A stretch of DNA of 64,000 nucleotides, taken from NCBI RefSeq assembly GCF_026626335.1, contig NZ_JAPNTZ010000010.1, forward strand, positions 1-64,000, read 5' to 3'. Shown piece after piece: positions 35,841 to 45,340 of this stretch (within the stretch, counting starts at the first letter, position 1; each line of letters opens with the position of its first letter). A program made the position numbers and the translations under genes. The notes beneath the pieces are model-generated. The model was not told the DNA's origin. It did not search any database and saw only the letters and a list, made by a program, of their open reading frames with translations. The DNA is from Paractinoplanes pyxinae. Lineage in GTDB: Bacteria > Actinomycetota > Actinomycetes > Mycobacteriales > Micromonosporaceae.

Positions 35841-38330
35841 ATGCCGAGCCTGACCCGCGCCGAGGCTACCGCCCGGGCCGCCACCGTCGATGTCCATGAG
35901 TACGAGGTCGACCTCGACCTGTCCGCCGAGGGCGACACCTTCGGTTCCCGCACGGTGGTGCGCTTCGGCGCCGGGGACGGCGCATCGACGTTCCTCGAGT
36001 TCGAACCGGTGAGCGTCGGCAAGATGACACTGAACGGCTCGCCGCTGCCCGACTCGGCGCTGACCGGCGGCCGGCTGCACCTGACCGGCCTGGCCGAGGT
36101 CAACGAGCTCGCCGTCGAGGCCGTCATGCGCTACTCGAACACGGGCGAGGGCCTGCACAAGTATGTCGATCCGGCGGACGGCTCGGTCTACATCTACCAG
36201 CACATGTTCATCAACAACGCGGGCCGGATCCTGCCCGCCTTCGACCAGCCCGACCTCAAGGCGTCGTTCCGGTTCACCGTGACCGCGCCGGTGACCTGGA
36301 GGGTCGCGGCGAACGGGCCGCTGCTCTCCGGAGCCGGCGGCCGGTGGGAGTTCGCGGCCACCAAGCCGATCTCGACCTACCTGTGCTCGCTCATCGCCGG
36401 GCCGTACCACGAGGTCACCGACTCGCACGACGGCATCCCGCTGGCCCTGTACGCCCGGGCCGCGCTGGCCGAGGCGCTGGAGGCCGAGGCGGCCGAGATC
36501 TTCGAGATCACCAAGCAGTGCCTCGACCGCTACCACGAGATCTTCGACATCCGGTACCCGTTCGGCCACTACCAGCAGGCCTTCGCCCCCGAGTTCAACT
36601 TCGGCGCGATGGAGTACCCGGGCCTGGTGGTCTTCCGGGACGAGTTCATCTACCGGTCGGCGGTCACCGAGAGCGAGCGCGAGCACCGGGCCAACGTGAT
36701 CGCCCACGAGATGGCCCACATGTGGTTCGGCGACCTGGTGACCATGGCGTGGTGGGACGACCTGTGGCTGAACGAGTCGTTCGCCGAGTACATGGGCACC
36801 CGCATTGCGGCCGAGGCGACCCGCTTCGACGGCACCTGGACGACGTTCGCCATGCAGCGCAAGGCGTGGGGCCTGCGGGCCGACCAGCACCCGTCGACCC
36901 ATCCGGTGGCGCCGGCCGAGGTCACCGACACCGACCTGGCGCTGCTGAACTTCGACGGCATCTCGTACGCCAAGGGCGCGGCCGTGCTCAAGCAGCTGGT
37001 CGCCTTCGTGGGCGACGAGGGGTTCCGGGCCGGCGTCAACGCGCACTTCGCGGCCCACGCGTACGGCAACGCGACGCTGGACGACCTGCTCGGGGCGCTG
37101 TCCGAGGCGAGCGGGCGCGACCTGACCGCCTGGGCCGACGTGTGGCTGCGCCGGGCCCAGGTCAACACGCTGCGTTCTTCCTTCACCGCCGAGGGCTCGA
37201 CCTACACCTCGGTGACCATCGAGCAGACCGCGCCGGACGCGTACCCGACGCTGCGCCCGCACCGGCTCGGCATCGGCCTGTGGGACAGGGCCGGCGGCGC
37301 GCTGGTGCGCCGCAAGCTGGTCGAGGTCGAGGTGGGCGCCACGAGCCGGACCGAGGTGCCCGAACTCGCCGGTGAGCCGGTGGCCGACCTGCTGCTGCTC
37401 AACGACGGCGACCTCACCTACGCCAAGATCCGGCTCGACGAGGAGTCGGCCGCCGCCGTGCCGGCCGTGCTGCCGCTGATCGGCGACTCGCTGGCCCGGG
37501 CCGTGCTCTGGGCGGCCACCCTGGACGCGGTCGTCGACGGCGAGCGCCCGGTGGCCGAGCTGGTCACGCTGGTGCTGGCCGCGCTGCCGGTCGAGTCCGA
37601 GGTCGTCATCGTCGAGGACGTGCTGCGGGCCACCCGCAGCCTGGTCGACCGCTACGCCACCCCGGAGACCCGGCCGGCCGCCCTCGAACTGGTCGCGCAG
37701 GCCGCCGACCGCCTGCTCGCCGCGTCCGAGCCGGGCGGCTCCCGGCAGCTGGCGGCGGCCCGCGGCCTGATCGGCGCCACCGTCGACACCGCCCGCCTGA
37801 ACGACTGGCTCGACGGGCGCGCGGTGCCCGAGGGGCTGGCCGTCGACGCCGACCTGCGCTGGCTGATCGTCTACCGCCTCGCGGTGCTGGGCGCGGCCGG
37901 CCCCGACGTGATCGAGGCCGAGTTCGAGCGGGACCGCAGCGCCACCGGCGAGCAGTGGGCCGCCCGCTGCCGCGCCGCCCGGCCCGACCCCAACGCCAAG
38001 GCGCTGGCCTGGGCCGCGATCATCGGGGACGCCACCCTCTCGAACCGCCTGGTCGAGATGACTGCCATCGGCTTCTGGCAGGCCGAGCAGCTCGACCTGG
38101 TGCGCGACTACGTGCCGCGCTACTTCGCCGAGATGCCGGCCATGATGCGGCTGCGCAGCGGGATGAGCGCCGAGCGGACGGCCGCGGCGGCCTACCCGGG
38201 GCTGGTGGTCGAGCAGCGTACCCGCGACCTGGCGGCCGCCCTGTTGGCTGACAAGAACCTCGACCCGATCCTGCGTCGCGTGGTCCTGGACGCCGACGAC
38301 GACCTTCGGCGGGCGTTGGACGCCCGTTGA
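35841..38330 (+). CDS. pepN: Aminopeptidase N (M1 family)
   Basis: A zinc aminopeptidase of 829 residues that removes N-terminal residues from peptides. The substrate-recognition motif GAMEYPG (GAMEN variant) is followed by HEMAHMWFGD with the zinc ligands, and the third ligand glutamate lies in WLNESFAEY. The C-terminal about 380 residues form the ERAP1-like helical domain. The size fits actinobacterial PepN. The ATG at 35841 is used; no strong Shine-Dalgarno sequence was seen. Confidence 0.95.
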   Translation: MPSLTRAEATARAATVDVHEYEVDLDLSAEGDTFGSRTVVRFGAGDGASTFLEFEPVSVGKMTLNGSPLPDSALTGGRLHLTGLAEVNELAVEAVMRYSNTGEGLHKYVDPADGSVYIYQHMFINNAGRILPAFDQPDLKASFRFTVTAPVTWRVAANGPLLSGAGGRWEFAATKPISTYLCSLIAGPYHEVTDSHDGIPLALYARAALAEALEAEAAEIFEITKQCLDRYHEIFDIRYPFGHYQQAFAPEFNFGAMEYPGLVVFRDEFIYRSAVTESEREHRANVIAHEMAHMWFGDLVTMAWWDDLWLNESFAEYMGTRIAAEATRFDGTWTTFAMQRKAWGLRADQHPSTHPVAPAEVTDTDLALLNFDGISYAKGAAVLKQLVAFVGDEGFRAGVNAHFAAHAYGNATLDDLLGALSEASGRDLTAWADVWLRRAQVNTLRSSFTAEGSTYTSVTIEQTAPDAYPTLRPHRLGIGLWDRAGGALVRRKLVEVEVGATSRTEVPELAGEPVADLLLLNDGDLTYAKIRLDEESAAAVPAVLPLIGDSLARAVLWAATLDAVVDGERPVAELVTLVLAALPVESEVVIVEDVLRATRSLVDRYATPETRPAALELVAQAADRLLAASEPGGSRQLAAARGLIGATVDTARLNDWLDGRAVPEGLAVDADLRWLIVYRLAVLGAAGPDVIEAEFERDRSATGEQWAARCRAARPDPNAKALAWAAIIGDATLSNRLVEMTAIGFWQAEQLDLVRDYVPRYFAEMPAMMRLRSGMSAERTAAAAYPGLVVEQRTRDLAAALLADKNLDPILRRVVLDADDDLRRALDAR

Positions 38331-38378
38331 TCTAGCCGTCCGACCACCCCGCCCGCCGCCCCTGACCGGAAAAAGATC

Positions 38379-38384
38379 TAGTCT
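38379..38384 (+). promoter_or_regulatory. -10 box (TAGTCT) for leaderless nadD
   Basis: TAGTCT ends 7 nt before the nadD ATG. No ribosome binding site is present between them. Confidence 0.5.
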
Positions 38385-38390
38385 TCTTTC

Positions 38391-38996
38391 ATGTCGGCCC
38401 GGCGCATCGGAATCATGGGCGGGACGTTCGATCCCATCCACCACGGCCACCTGGTGGCGGCGAGTGAGGTGCAGGCACGATTCGATCTCGACGAGGTCGT
38501 TTTCGTGCCGACCGGTCAGCCGTACCAGAAGGGACGGGTCTCGCCGGCTGAGGACCGTTACCTGATGACCGTCATCGCCACGGCGTCCAACCCCCGGTTC
38601 CACGTCAGCCGGGTCGACATCGACCGCGACGGCCCCACGTACACCATCGACACCCTGCGTGACATGCGCTCGGTCTACGGCGCGGACGCCTCGTTGTTCT
38701 TCATCACCGGGGCGGACGCGCTGAACCGCATCCTGAGCTGGCGGGACGCGCTCGAGATGCTGGCCGCGGCGCACTTCGTGGGGGTCACCCGGCCCGGCTT
38801 CGAGCTCACCGACGACCACCTGCCCGAGGACAGCGTCACGCTGGTCGAGGTGCCGGCCATGGCGATCTCGTCGACCGCCTGCCGCGACCGCGTGGCCGCC
38901 GGCGAGCCGGTGTGGTACCTGGTGCCCGACGGTGTCGTGCAATACATCAACAAGCGGGGCCTCTATCGGGGGTCGGGAAATGTCACACCGGTGTGA
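38391..38996 (+). CDS. nadD: Nicotinate-nucleotide adenylyltransferase
   Basis: Joins ATP and nicotinate mononucleotide to make deamido-NAD. It has 201 residues, as usual. The nucleotidyltransferase motif GGTFDPIHHGHL is near residue 10 and ISSTACRDRV near the C-terminus supplies the SSTxxR motif. It is followed by rsfS and a phosphatase gene, the conserved actinobacterial order. Confidence 0.96.
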   Translation: MSARRIGIMGGTFDPIHHGHLVAASEVQARFDLDEVVFVPTGQPYQKGRVSPAEDRYLMTVIATASNPRFHVSRVDIDRDGPTYTIDTLRDMRSVYGADASLFFITGADALNRILSWRDALEMLAAAHFVGVTRPGFELTDDHLPEDSVTLVEVPAMAISSTACRDRVAAGEPVWYLVPDGVVQYINKRGLYRGSGNVTPV

Positions 38997-39036
38997 GACG
39001 CTTGACTGACCAGATTCTCAGACCGAGAGGACTCTC

Positions 39037-39426
39037 TTGCCCGTCAGCGAACGCGCTCTTGAACTGGCGATGACGGCCGCGCAGGCCGCCGCCGACAAGA
39101 AGGCGCAAGACATCGTCGTGATCGATGTCGGCGACCAGCTCTACATCACCGACGCTTTCGTGATCGCTTCCGCGTCCAACGAGCGCCAGGTCATCGCGAT
39201 CGTCGACGCTGTCGAGGAAGCACTGCTCAACCTCCCCGAGAAGGCGAAGCCCGTGCGCCGCGAGGGCGAACGCCAGGGCCGGTGGGTGCTGCTCGACTTC
39301 GTCGACATCGTCGTCCACATCCAGCACGTCGAGGAACGCGAGTTCTACGCCCTCGACAAGCTGTGGAAGGACTGCCCGACGATCCCGTTCGTCGACCGCG
39401 ACATGGTCGACGCCGAAGCGTCGTGA
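39037..39426 (+). CDS. rsfS: Ribosome silencing factor RsfS
   Basis: A 129-residue protein that binds L14 and keeps the ribosomal subunits apart during starvation. It carries the family segments DIVVIDVGDQLYITDAFVIASASNERQV and WVLLDFVDIVVHI. It starts at a TTG at 39037, preceded by AGAGGA. Its stop overlaps the GTG of the next gene. Confidence 0.93.
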   Translation: MPVSERALELAMTAAQAAADKKAQDIVVIDVGDQLYITDAFVIASASNERQVIAIVDAVEEALLNLPEKAKPVRREGERQGRWVLLDFVDIVVHIQHVEEREFYALDKLWKDCPTIPFVDRDMVDAEAS

Positions 39427-40049
39427 CGCGGCTCATCGTCTGGCGTCACGGCAACACCGACTGGAACGCGGGCCACCGCGTCCAAGGGCAGACCGACGTG
39501 CCGCTCAACGACCTCGGGCGGCAGCAGGCCGTCGACGCCGCCGAGATCCTGATTAAGCTCAAACCGGACGCGATCGTCTCCAGCGACCTGCGCCGCGCGG
39601 CCGACACGGCGGCGGCGCTGGCCGCGCTCACCGGCCTGTCGATCAGCTACGACAAGCGCCTGCGCGAGCGGTATTTCGGCGCCTGGCAGGGCAACACCAT
39701 GACCGAGGTGGCCCAGCTCTTTCCCGAGCAGCACGCCCGCTGGCAGGCCGGTCAAGAGGTCGGCGGTGACGTCGAAAGCCTCGACGAGCTGGGCAAACGC
39801 GTGTCCGACGGGCTGCTCGACGCGGCCGCCCTCGCGCCCGGCGGCACCGTCGTGGTCGCGACCCACGGCGCCGGGGCCCGTCAGGGCGTGGGGCACCTGC
39901 TGGGCTGGCCGATCGAGCAGCTGCGCACCCTGCGGGCCCTGCAGAACTGCCATTGGGTCGAGCTCACCCTCGACGAGAAGCGCGGCTGGCAGCTCGCGGC
40001 GTACAACGTCGGTCCGTTCAGCGAGCGCCCGGTGCCGCCGCCGGTCTGA
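39423..40049 (+). CDS. Histidine phosphatase, GpgP-like
   Basis: A 208-residue phosphoglycerate-mutase-like phosphatase. The phosphohistidine motif is WRHGNTDWN at the N-terminus, the acid residue lies in RERYFGAWQG, and the second histidine in VVVATHGAGAR. The homologue at the same position in mycobacteria is glucosyl-3-phosphoglycerate phosphatase (GpgP); substrate identity here is inferred from position. It overlaps rsfS by 4 nt (GTGA). Confidence 0.85.
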   Translation: MTRLIVWRHGNTDWNAGHRVQGQTDVPLNDLGRQQAVDAAEILIKLKPDAIVSSDLRRAADTAAALAALTGLSISYDKRLRERYFGAWQGNTMTEVAQLFPEQHARWQAGQEVGGDVESLDELGKRVSDGLLDAAALAPGGTVVVATHGAGARQGVGHLLGWPIEQLRTLRALQNCHWVELTLDEKRGWQLAAYNVGPFSERPVPPPV

Positions 40050-40090
40050 TCACCGGGGAACCGGCGGTGATCCGGTAGCGTCCAAGCATC

Positions 40091-40510
40091 ATGCTGACTC
40101 GGATCGTTCCCGCCCTTCTGCTCCTCGTGCTCGCCGCCGGTTGCGCCAACAACGCGTCCGACACGGGCGCCGCGGCGCCGGCCGGTACTCCGTCCCCCTC
40201 CGCGTCGGACGTCGTCGACCTGCCCCTGCCCAGCGCCAAGACCACCGGTCCGACCGGTGAGCCGTCGGCCGGGCGCCCCGCCGCGGGCGGTCAGACGATC
40301 ACCGGCACGGTGACCGCCGGGGTCGAGCCCAACTGCCTGCTGCTGGCCGACGGCACCGGCAACCACCTGCTCATCTTCGACGACCCCGCGATGCGGGCCG
40401 ACGCCGCCGTGGGCAGCAAGGTCAAGATCGTCGGCAACTCGCAGCCGAACATGATGTCCACCTGTCAGCAGGGTGTGCCGTTCATCGTCGTGTCGGTCGA
40501 GAAGGGCTGA
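40091..40510 (+). CDS. Putative lipoprotein
   Basis: A 139-residue protein with a lipoprotein signal (LLLLVLAAGC, cysteine near residue 18). After a low-complexity linker with Pro, Ser and Thr there is a compact C-terminal domain of about 70 residues with two cysteines that looks OB-fold-like (QTITGTVTAGVEPNCLLL ... GSKVKIVGN). A TAGCGT box ends 10 nt before the ATG. The function is unknown. Confidence 0.75.
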   Translation: MLTRIVPALLLLVLAAGCANNASDTGAAAPAGTPSPSASDVVDLPLPSAKTTGPTGEPSAGRPAAGGQTITGTVTAGVEPNCLLLADGTGNHLLIFDDPAMRADAAVGSKVKIVGNSQPNMMSTCQQGVPFIVVSVEKG

Positions 40511-40535
40511 TTCACCAGGGCCGGGGCCGATCGGT

Positions 40536-40541
40536 TACCGT
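40536..40541 (+). promoter_or_regulatory. -10 box (TACCGT) for leaderless degV
   Basis: TACCGT ends 7 nt before the ATG at 40548 and fixes the start of the DegV gene within a longer open frame. Confidence 0.5.
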
Positions 40542-40547
40542 GCCCGC

Positions 40548-41396
40548 ATGCCCGTCGCGGTCGTCACCGACTCCACCGCGTACCTGCCCGCCGAACTGGG
40601 CGGCTCGTATGAGCTGACCGTCGTGCCTCTCACGGTGGTCATCAACGGCTCCGACGGGCTCGAAGGGCTCGAGATTCAGCCGGCCGAGGTGGCCCGCGCG
40701 CTGGGCGGGCGCCGGGCGGCGGTCAGCACGTCGCGGCCGGCGCCGTCCCAGTTCGTGGCGGCCTACCGGCAGCTGCTCGACGCGGGCGCCGACGGCGTCG
40801 TCTCGATCCATCTCTCGGCCAAGCTCTCCGGCACCTTCGAGGCGGCCTCCCTGGCCGCGCTCGAGGTGGGCCCGCGGGTCGAGGTGGTGGACAGCGGGAC
40901 GGCCGGCATGGGGCTGGGGTTCGCGGCTCTCGCGGCGGCGGCAGCGGCGCGCGAGGGTCAAGACCTTGCTTCCGTACGGCGGGTGGCGGTCGAGCACGCC
41001 GACCGGGTGAGCACGCTGTTCTACGTCGACACGCTTGAATTCCTGCGCCGGGGCGGCCGGATAGGGGCGGCCTCGGCGCTGCTCGGCACGGCGCTGGCGG
41101 TCAAGCCGATCCTGTACATGGCCGACGGGGCCATCGTCGTCAAGGACAGGGTGCGGACGGCCGGGCGGGCGCTGGCCAAACTCGTCGACCTGGCCGTGGA
41201 GGCCTCCGGCGACGGTGAGGCCGACATCGCCGTGCACCACCTGGAACAGCCCGACCGGGCGGCGGCGCTGGCCGACGCGATCACCATGCGGCTGGGCGAC
41301 CGGCTGCGCGACTGCTACATCACCGAGGTCGGGGCGGTGGTGGCGGCGCACGTGGGGCCCGGCCTGGCCGGCGTGGTGGTGCACCGCCGGGGCTAG
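40548..41396 (+). CDS. degV: DegV family fatty-acid-binding protein
   Basis: A 282-residue member of the DegV/FakB family, which binds single fatty acids. It begins MPVAVVTDSTAYLP and contains VSIHLSAKLSGTFEAA and VDSGTAGMGLG, family signatures around the ligand pocket. In Firmicutes the FakB partner delivers fatty acid to the FakA kinase; no fakA is present in this window. The gene ends in a CTAG shared with the convergent neighbour. Confidence 0.92.
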   Translation: MPVAVVTDSTAYLPAELGGSYELTVVPLTVVINGSDGLEGLEIQPAEVARALGGRRAAVSTSRPAPSQFVAAYRQLLDAGADGVVSIHLSAKLSGTFEAASLAALEVGPRVEVVDSGTAGMGLGFAALAAAAAAREGQDLASVRRVAVEHADRVSTLFYVDTLEFLRRGGRIGAASALLGTALAVKPILYMADGAIVVKDRVRTAGRALAKLVDLAVEASGDGEADIAVHHLEQPDRAAALADAITMRLGDRLRDCYITEVGAVVAAHVGPGLAGVVVHRRG

Positions 41397-42412
41397 CTCC
41401 GCTTCCACCGGATCGGGTTGAGGCCGGCCACCGGCTCCAGGCGCGGGGCCAGCTCGGACCAGGGAACGGTGCGGTCGCCGATCAGCACCTCGTCGGCCGT
41501 CGGGAGCAGGGACTTCTCGTCCCAGGCGGCGCGGGTGCGCCAGCCGGACTCGTCGTCGCCCACCACGTCCAGTTCGGCTGCGGGCTCGGTGAGGTGGGTG
41601 GCCTGCCGGGCGTACTCCTGGACGGCGAGGATGGCCTCGGCCCGCCGGACCACATGGTGCAGGGGATGACCGGGACCGGCGGTGTAGGGCACGGTGCAGC
41701 CGTCGGGGTCACTGACGTACGCCATTGGGGTGATCGGCCGGGCCGACCGCGCGTACAGCTCCTCGGCCTGGGCGAACAGGGCCCGCAGATGAGGGCTGGT
41801 GGCTGAAGTGACCAGGAGGGTGCCGCGCTCGGGGGCGAAGGCCAGCGGGGGGCCGTCGACCTGGGGCGCGAGGCGTTCGAGCCAGTGCTCCAGCAGCAGG
41901 TGCGAGGTCCAGTAGGCGTCGCCGTCGTCGACGAAGCGGACGACCTCGGTGGGGGCGCTCTTGAGGGTGGCGCCGGTCAGGTTGGATCGGGCCGCGGCGA
42001 AGACCTCGTCCGGGCGTACGGCCCAGTTCCTGATCTGCTCCTCGGTCACATAGGTCATGGCCTCGGGGTGATCGATCACGACGTACTCGAAAAGGAAGGG
42101 CAACGCCGGGCGGCTCAGCGGAGCGCCGGGAGTGCAGCCGCGCAGAACGGGGCGGAGCAGGGGTTCCGCCAACTGCCAGGTCGCGGGCACGGGGTCGGCG
42201 GTGAGGGCGGACAAGTAGCTCTTGACCTGCTTGCGGCTCTGGGTGAGCAGCGGGGCCAGGTCGACTATGGATGGCTCTTGTTCGGCATTTGGCGCAAAAC
42301 GGACCTGAAAGGCGCGGGCGTCGTAGCGTACGGCCTTGAAGCCGGCCTTGCGCAGTCGCCGGACCACCCTGGTGGCCAGCCTGACCCGCACGAACCTCCT
42401 CAGCAGGCCCAC
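41393..42412 (-). CDS. DUF1444-like protein
   Basis: A 339-residue soluble protein. The layout (basic N-terminus RRFVRVRLATRVVRRLRKAG, a segment FKAVRYDARAFQVRF, a central IVDLAPLL and long C-terminal domain) resembles the DUF1444 family (YtpQ-like). The function is unknown. It lies 18 bp downstream of the methyltransferase gene, in the same direction, and may be co-transcribed with it. My family call is tentative. Confidence 0.55.
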   Translation of the reverse strand: MGLLRRFVRVRLATRVVRRLRKAGFKAVRYDARAFQVRFAPNAEQEPSIVDLAPLLTQSRKQVKSYLSALTADPVPATWQLAEPLLRPVLRGCTPGAPLSRPALPFLFEYVVIDHPEAMTYVTEEQIRNWAVRPDEVFAAARSNLTGATLKSAPTEVVRFVDDGDAYWTSHLLLEHWLERLAPQVDGPPLAFAPERGTLLVTSATSPHLRALFAQAEELYARSARPITPMAYVSDPDGCTVPYTAGPGHPLHHVVRRAEAILAVQEYARQATHLTEPAAELDVVGDDESGWRTRAAWDEKSLLPTADEVLIGDRTVPWSELAPRLEPVAGLNPIRWKRS

Positions 42413-42430
42413 CCTGGACGCCTCTCTTCC

Positions 42431-43198
42431 CTAGACCTTCCGGGCCCTGATCACTCGGGCATCGAGATCTTCGTCGGTGATCACTTCGCCGTCCAGACCC
42501 GACTTTCGCAGGGCCTCGATCGCACCTCGTTCCTGCGCTTCGGTGATCTCGGACAGCAGGATGCCGATCTCGGAGAGCCATTTGGGAGCGCTCCCGGCGA
42601 CGCGGCGAAAGATATCAAGACCGTCCGGGCCGCCGTCGAGGGCCGTCAGCGGCTCATGATCGCGGGCCTCGGCCGGCAGGAAGGGGATGTCGGCGCTGGC
42701 CACGTACGGGACGTTGGCGACCAGGACGTCGACCCGCAGGTGGCGGGGGAGCGGGTCGAAGAGGTCGCCCTGGTAGACGTGCGGGACACCGTTGTCGCGG
42801 GCGCAGGCGGTGGCGGCCGGGTCGAGGTCGGCGGCGTGCAGCTCGAGGCCGGAGAGGCGGTGACGGACGGCCAGGCCCAGGGCGCCGGAGCCGCAGCAGA
42901 GGTCGAGCAGGACGTCGGGTTTGTGGGCGACGGCCAGGTCGACCAGGAGGCGGCTGCGGACGCGGGGGACGAAGACACCCGGCCGCAGGCGTACGCGAAT
43001 GCCGGCGAAATCGGCGTAGCCGACCACCTGCTCCAGGGGCTCGCCCTGCGCGCGGCGCTCGACGAAAGCGTTCAAGGTCGACTCGTCCGGGGCGGCCTCG
43101 CGGAGGACGGCGGCCTCCTCCTCGGCGAAGACACAGCCGGCCGCCCGCAGGCGGACCGTGGCCGTGGCCAGCGCATTCTCGGTGATCGACAAGCTCAT
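42431..43198 (-). CDS. PrmC-related SAM-dependent methyltransferase
   Basis: A 255-residue methyltransferase with the SAM-binding motif LLDLCCGSGALGLAV and a post-motif VLVANVPYVAS. Genuine PrmC/HemK enzymes have NPPY at that position; here the second residue is Val (NVPY), as in the PrmC-related subfamily TIGR03704. It may methylate a protein glutamine, but the target is unknown. The N-terminal helical domain is shorter than in PrmC. The start is the ATG at 43198, facing comEA. Confidence 0.82.
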   Translation of the reverse strand: MSLSITENALATATVRLRAAGCVFAEEEAAVLREAAPDESTLNAFVERRAQGEPLEQVVGYADFAGIRVRLRPGVFVPRVRSRLLVDLAVAHKPDVLLDLCCGSGALGLAVRHRLSGLELHAADLDPAATACARDNGVPHVYQGDLFDPLPRHLRVDVLVANVPYVASADIPFLPAEARDHEPLTALDGGPDGLDIFRRVAGSAPKWLSEIGILLSEITEAQERGAIEALRKSGLDGEVITDEDLDARVIRARKV

Positions 43199-43298
43199 CC
43201 CATATCACAGGCCGGCGGGGGCGCCGGAGTTATCCACAATGCGCCGCTGTCCACAGGGGGCGGGGCGCGGGGGCTGTCTTCTTCCTAACGTGCGGGGC

Positions 43299-45230
43299 GT
43301 GCGAGAGCGGAAGCCGGCCGACGATGCCGTAGCCCAGAGGCTCCGGGCGGTGCTCGGCGGCCCGGTCCCATCTTTTACTACGGGCGCCACCCCGGGGTCG
43401 GGTGGTCCGTCCTCGCGTCCGTCGCCGCCGGGTGGCGGTGGTGCTGCGCCGGATTTCGACGCTGGTCCTGGGCCGGCTCTTGGCGTTGGTCCTGCGCCGG
43501 ATTTCGACGCCGGGCCTGCGTCAGCTGTCGGCGTTGGTCCTGCGCCGGGTTTGGGCGCTGGACCGTCTGCCGGTCACTGGTCTTCGCCCGACGGCATTGT
43601 TACCGGGCCGCATGGCGATGGGCTGGCCGAATTGGCCGAAGTCCGAGAGCCGCTGCAGTGGTCCGACATCATCCCGGGGTGGCCCGACGACGTAAACCTG
43701 GAGGCGGCGCCCAGCGCCGTATTTCAGCCGGCCCCGCCTTCGCGACCTGCTGAACCTTCGCCGCTTGCTGAACCTTCGCAAGCTGCCGCGCCATCTCTCG
43801 CGGCGAACGGCTACCGGGCGGGGACGCCGTGGGCCACGCCGCCGGCTTCGCACCATCCAGCCTCCGCCGCAGCCACCCCGCCGCTGACGTCAACCTCGCC
43901 GCCTGCGGCTCCTCCTCGGCCCGACGTGCTATCGGCTGGTGTGTCGCCGTCACTCGCTGTGCCGACACCCCGCGTGCCAACACCTCCTGTGTCACCAGCC
44001 GCTGTCCCATCTCCACTCGCCGAGCTGCCACATACGGTGCCGTCGCCCGGTGTGTCGGTGTCGCCGCGGGATCGGGTGCCGGTAGGGCTAGCGGTCGACG
44101 AGCTTGAGTTCTCGGGCGTAGCTGGGCCGTCGGGGTTTCCGTTGCCGGCCGCGCCGCCGGGCCCGGCTGTCTCGGAGCGGGTTGAGGTCGCGCCGGCGCC
44201 GGCGATCGTTGCTGTGCGGTCGGCGACCGGGGCCTATCCCGTGGTCGGGGGTGGCGATCTTCAGTCCTCGCATCTTGGAGACCTCATGCCCGAATCGGAG
44301 CCCTACCGGAGCCAGGCCGGCGTTCGTGCGGCGGTGCCGGGGGAGCGTCGGCTGCCGCCGCCCGACTGGTCGCCGTCACAGGGCGAAAGCTACTACGCGC
44401 CCGGGCATCCGCTTCATCGGCCGGAATCGGGGGACGACGGCTATCCGCCGTCGGAGGACTACACGTTCGATCCGGCGGAGGAGCGGTTCGAGTACACCGG
44501 CTCGACGTTGCCCGAACCGGAGACTCTGACCGGTGCGGGAGCCTTCGGCGGCTCGGAGGAAGGCGGTGGGCGGCGGTTCGGGCTCGGCGCCTTCGACCCA
44601 GGGCGGCGAGGCGTCCGAGCGCTGGCTGCGGTCGCCGCTCTGGTCATCCTGGTGGCCGCCGTTTTGGCCTGGCGGGCGCGGCCACAGGTTGATCCAGTCG
44701 CTCCGCCTCCGCTGGGAGCCGTCGAGTCCGGGAGTGGCGACGGTGAGGCTGCCCCGCCCGTAGCGGGCCGCGGTTCTGCCTCAGCGCCCGCCGAGGTGGT
44801 CGTGGCGGTGGGCGGCAAGGTGCGTAAGCCAGGCCTGGTGCGGCTTGCTCCCGGTGCTCGGGTGGCCGATGCCCTGACCGCCGCGGGTGGTGCCGACCCG
44901 GGCGTGGATGTGGCCGTTCTGAACCTGGCTCGCAAGGTCGTGGACGGCGAACTGATCATGGTCGGCGTAACCCCACCGCCTGGTGCGGTCCCGCCCGCCG
45001 GCGCCGGTCCCGCCGCGGGTGGCACCCCGGGTGCCGGCAGCCCGGTCAACCTGAACACGGCCACCCTGGCCGACCTGGACGGCTTGCCCGGCGTGGGTCC
45101 GGTGCTGGCTCAGCGCATCCTCGACGCCCGCGATGCCCAGGGTGGCTTCCGCGCCGTGAGCGACCTCCGCAAGGTCGACGGGATCGGCGATGCCCGCTAC
45201 GAGCAGCTCAAAGGCCTGGTGACGGTATGA
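43299..45230 (+). CDS. comEA: ComEA-like DNA-binding protein with long disordered N-terminus
   Basis: In competence ComEA binds incoming DNA at the membrane; in actinobacteria its role is uncertain. The frame gives 643 residues from the GTG at 43299, chosen because TAACGT (43286-43291) lies 8 nt upstream. Residues 1-440 are low complexity (three 16-residue repeats near the start, then Pro/Ala/Ser-rich). A transmembrane helix (VRALAAVAALVILVAAVLAW) is near 445-465, followed by an SLBB domain (VVAVGGKVRKPGLVRL) and two helix-hairpin-helix motifs (LNTATLADLDGLPGVGPVLAQRI) at the C-terminus. comEC follows. Confidence 0.88.
   Translation: MRERKPADDAVAQRLRAVLGGPVPSFTTGATPGSGGPSSRPSPPGGGGAAPDFDAGPGPALGVGPAPDFDAGPASAVGVGPAPGLGAGPSAGHWSSPDGIVTGPHGDGLAELAEVREPLQWSDIIPGWPDDVNLEAAPSAVFQPAPPSRPAEPSPLAEPSQAAAPSLAANGYRAGTPWATPPASHHPASAAATPPLTSTSPPAAPPRPDVLSAGVSPSLAVPTPRVPTPPVSPAAVPSPLAELPHTVPSPGVSVSPRDRVPVGLAVDELEFSGVAGPSGFPLPAAPPGPAVSERVEVAPAPAIVAVRSATGAYPVVGGGDLQSSHLGDLMPESEPYRSQAGVRAAVPGERRLPPPDWSPSQGESYYAPGHPLHRPESGDDGYPPSEDYTFDPAEERFEYTGSTLPEPETLTGAGAFGGSEEGGGRRFGLGAFDPGRRGVRALAAVAALVILVAAVLAWRARPQVDPVAPPPLGAVESGSGDGEAAPPVAGRGSASAPAEVVVAVGGKVRKPGLVRLAPGARVADALTAAGGADPGVDVAVLNLARKVVDGELIMVGVTPPPGAVPPAGAGPAAGGTPGAGSPVNLNTATLADLDGLPGVGPVLAQRILDARDAQGGFRAVSDLRKVDGIGDARYEQLKGLVTV
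43444..43560 (+). repeat. Three 48-bp coding repeats in comEA
   Basis: CTGCGCCGG... recurs at 43444, 43492 and 43540, an exact 48-bp period, encoding units of the type PAPDFDAGPxxAxGVG. The third copy is degenerate. This is an in-frame minisatellite. Confidence 0.7.
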
Positions 45231-45340
45231 CTCCCGTTTCCGGCCACGCCGCCCATGCCCTCGGGCGCGGACGCCACACCTCCTTTCGTCGGGTTCGCCG
45301 GGCCTCGCCGGTGCGACCTGAGCCCTGGTGTCAGTCGTGA
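45227..45340 (+). CDS. Small coupling ORF between comEA and comEC
   Basis: A 37-residue frame starting MTPVSGHAAHALGRG and ending RPEPWCQS. Its ATG overlaps the comEA stop (ATGA) and its TGA overlaps an in-frame comEC GTG at 45337 (GTGA). It could link translation of comEA and comEC across the 97-bp gap. The peptide is basic and has no recognisable family; it may have no function beyond coupling, or be chance. Confidence 0.35.
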   Translation: MTPVSGHAAHALGRGRHTSFRRVRRASPVRPEPWCQS

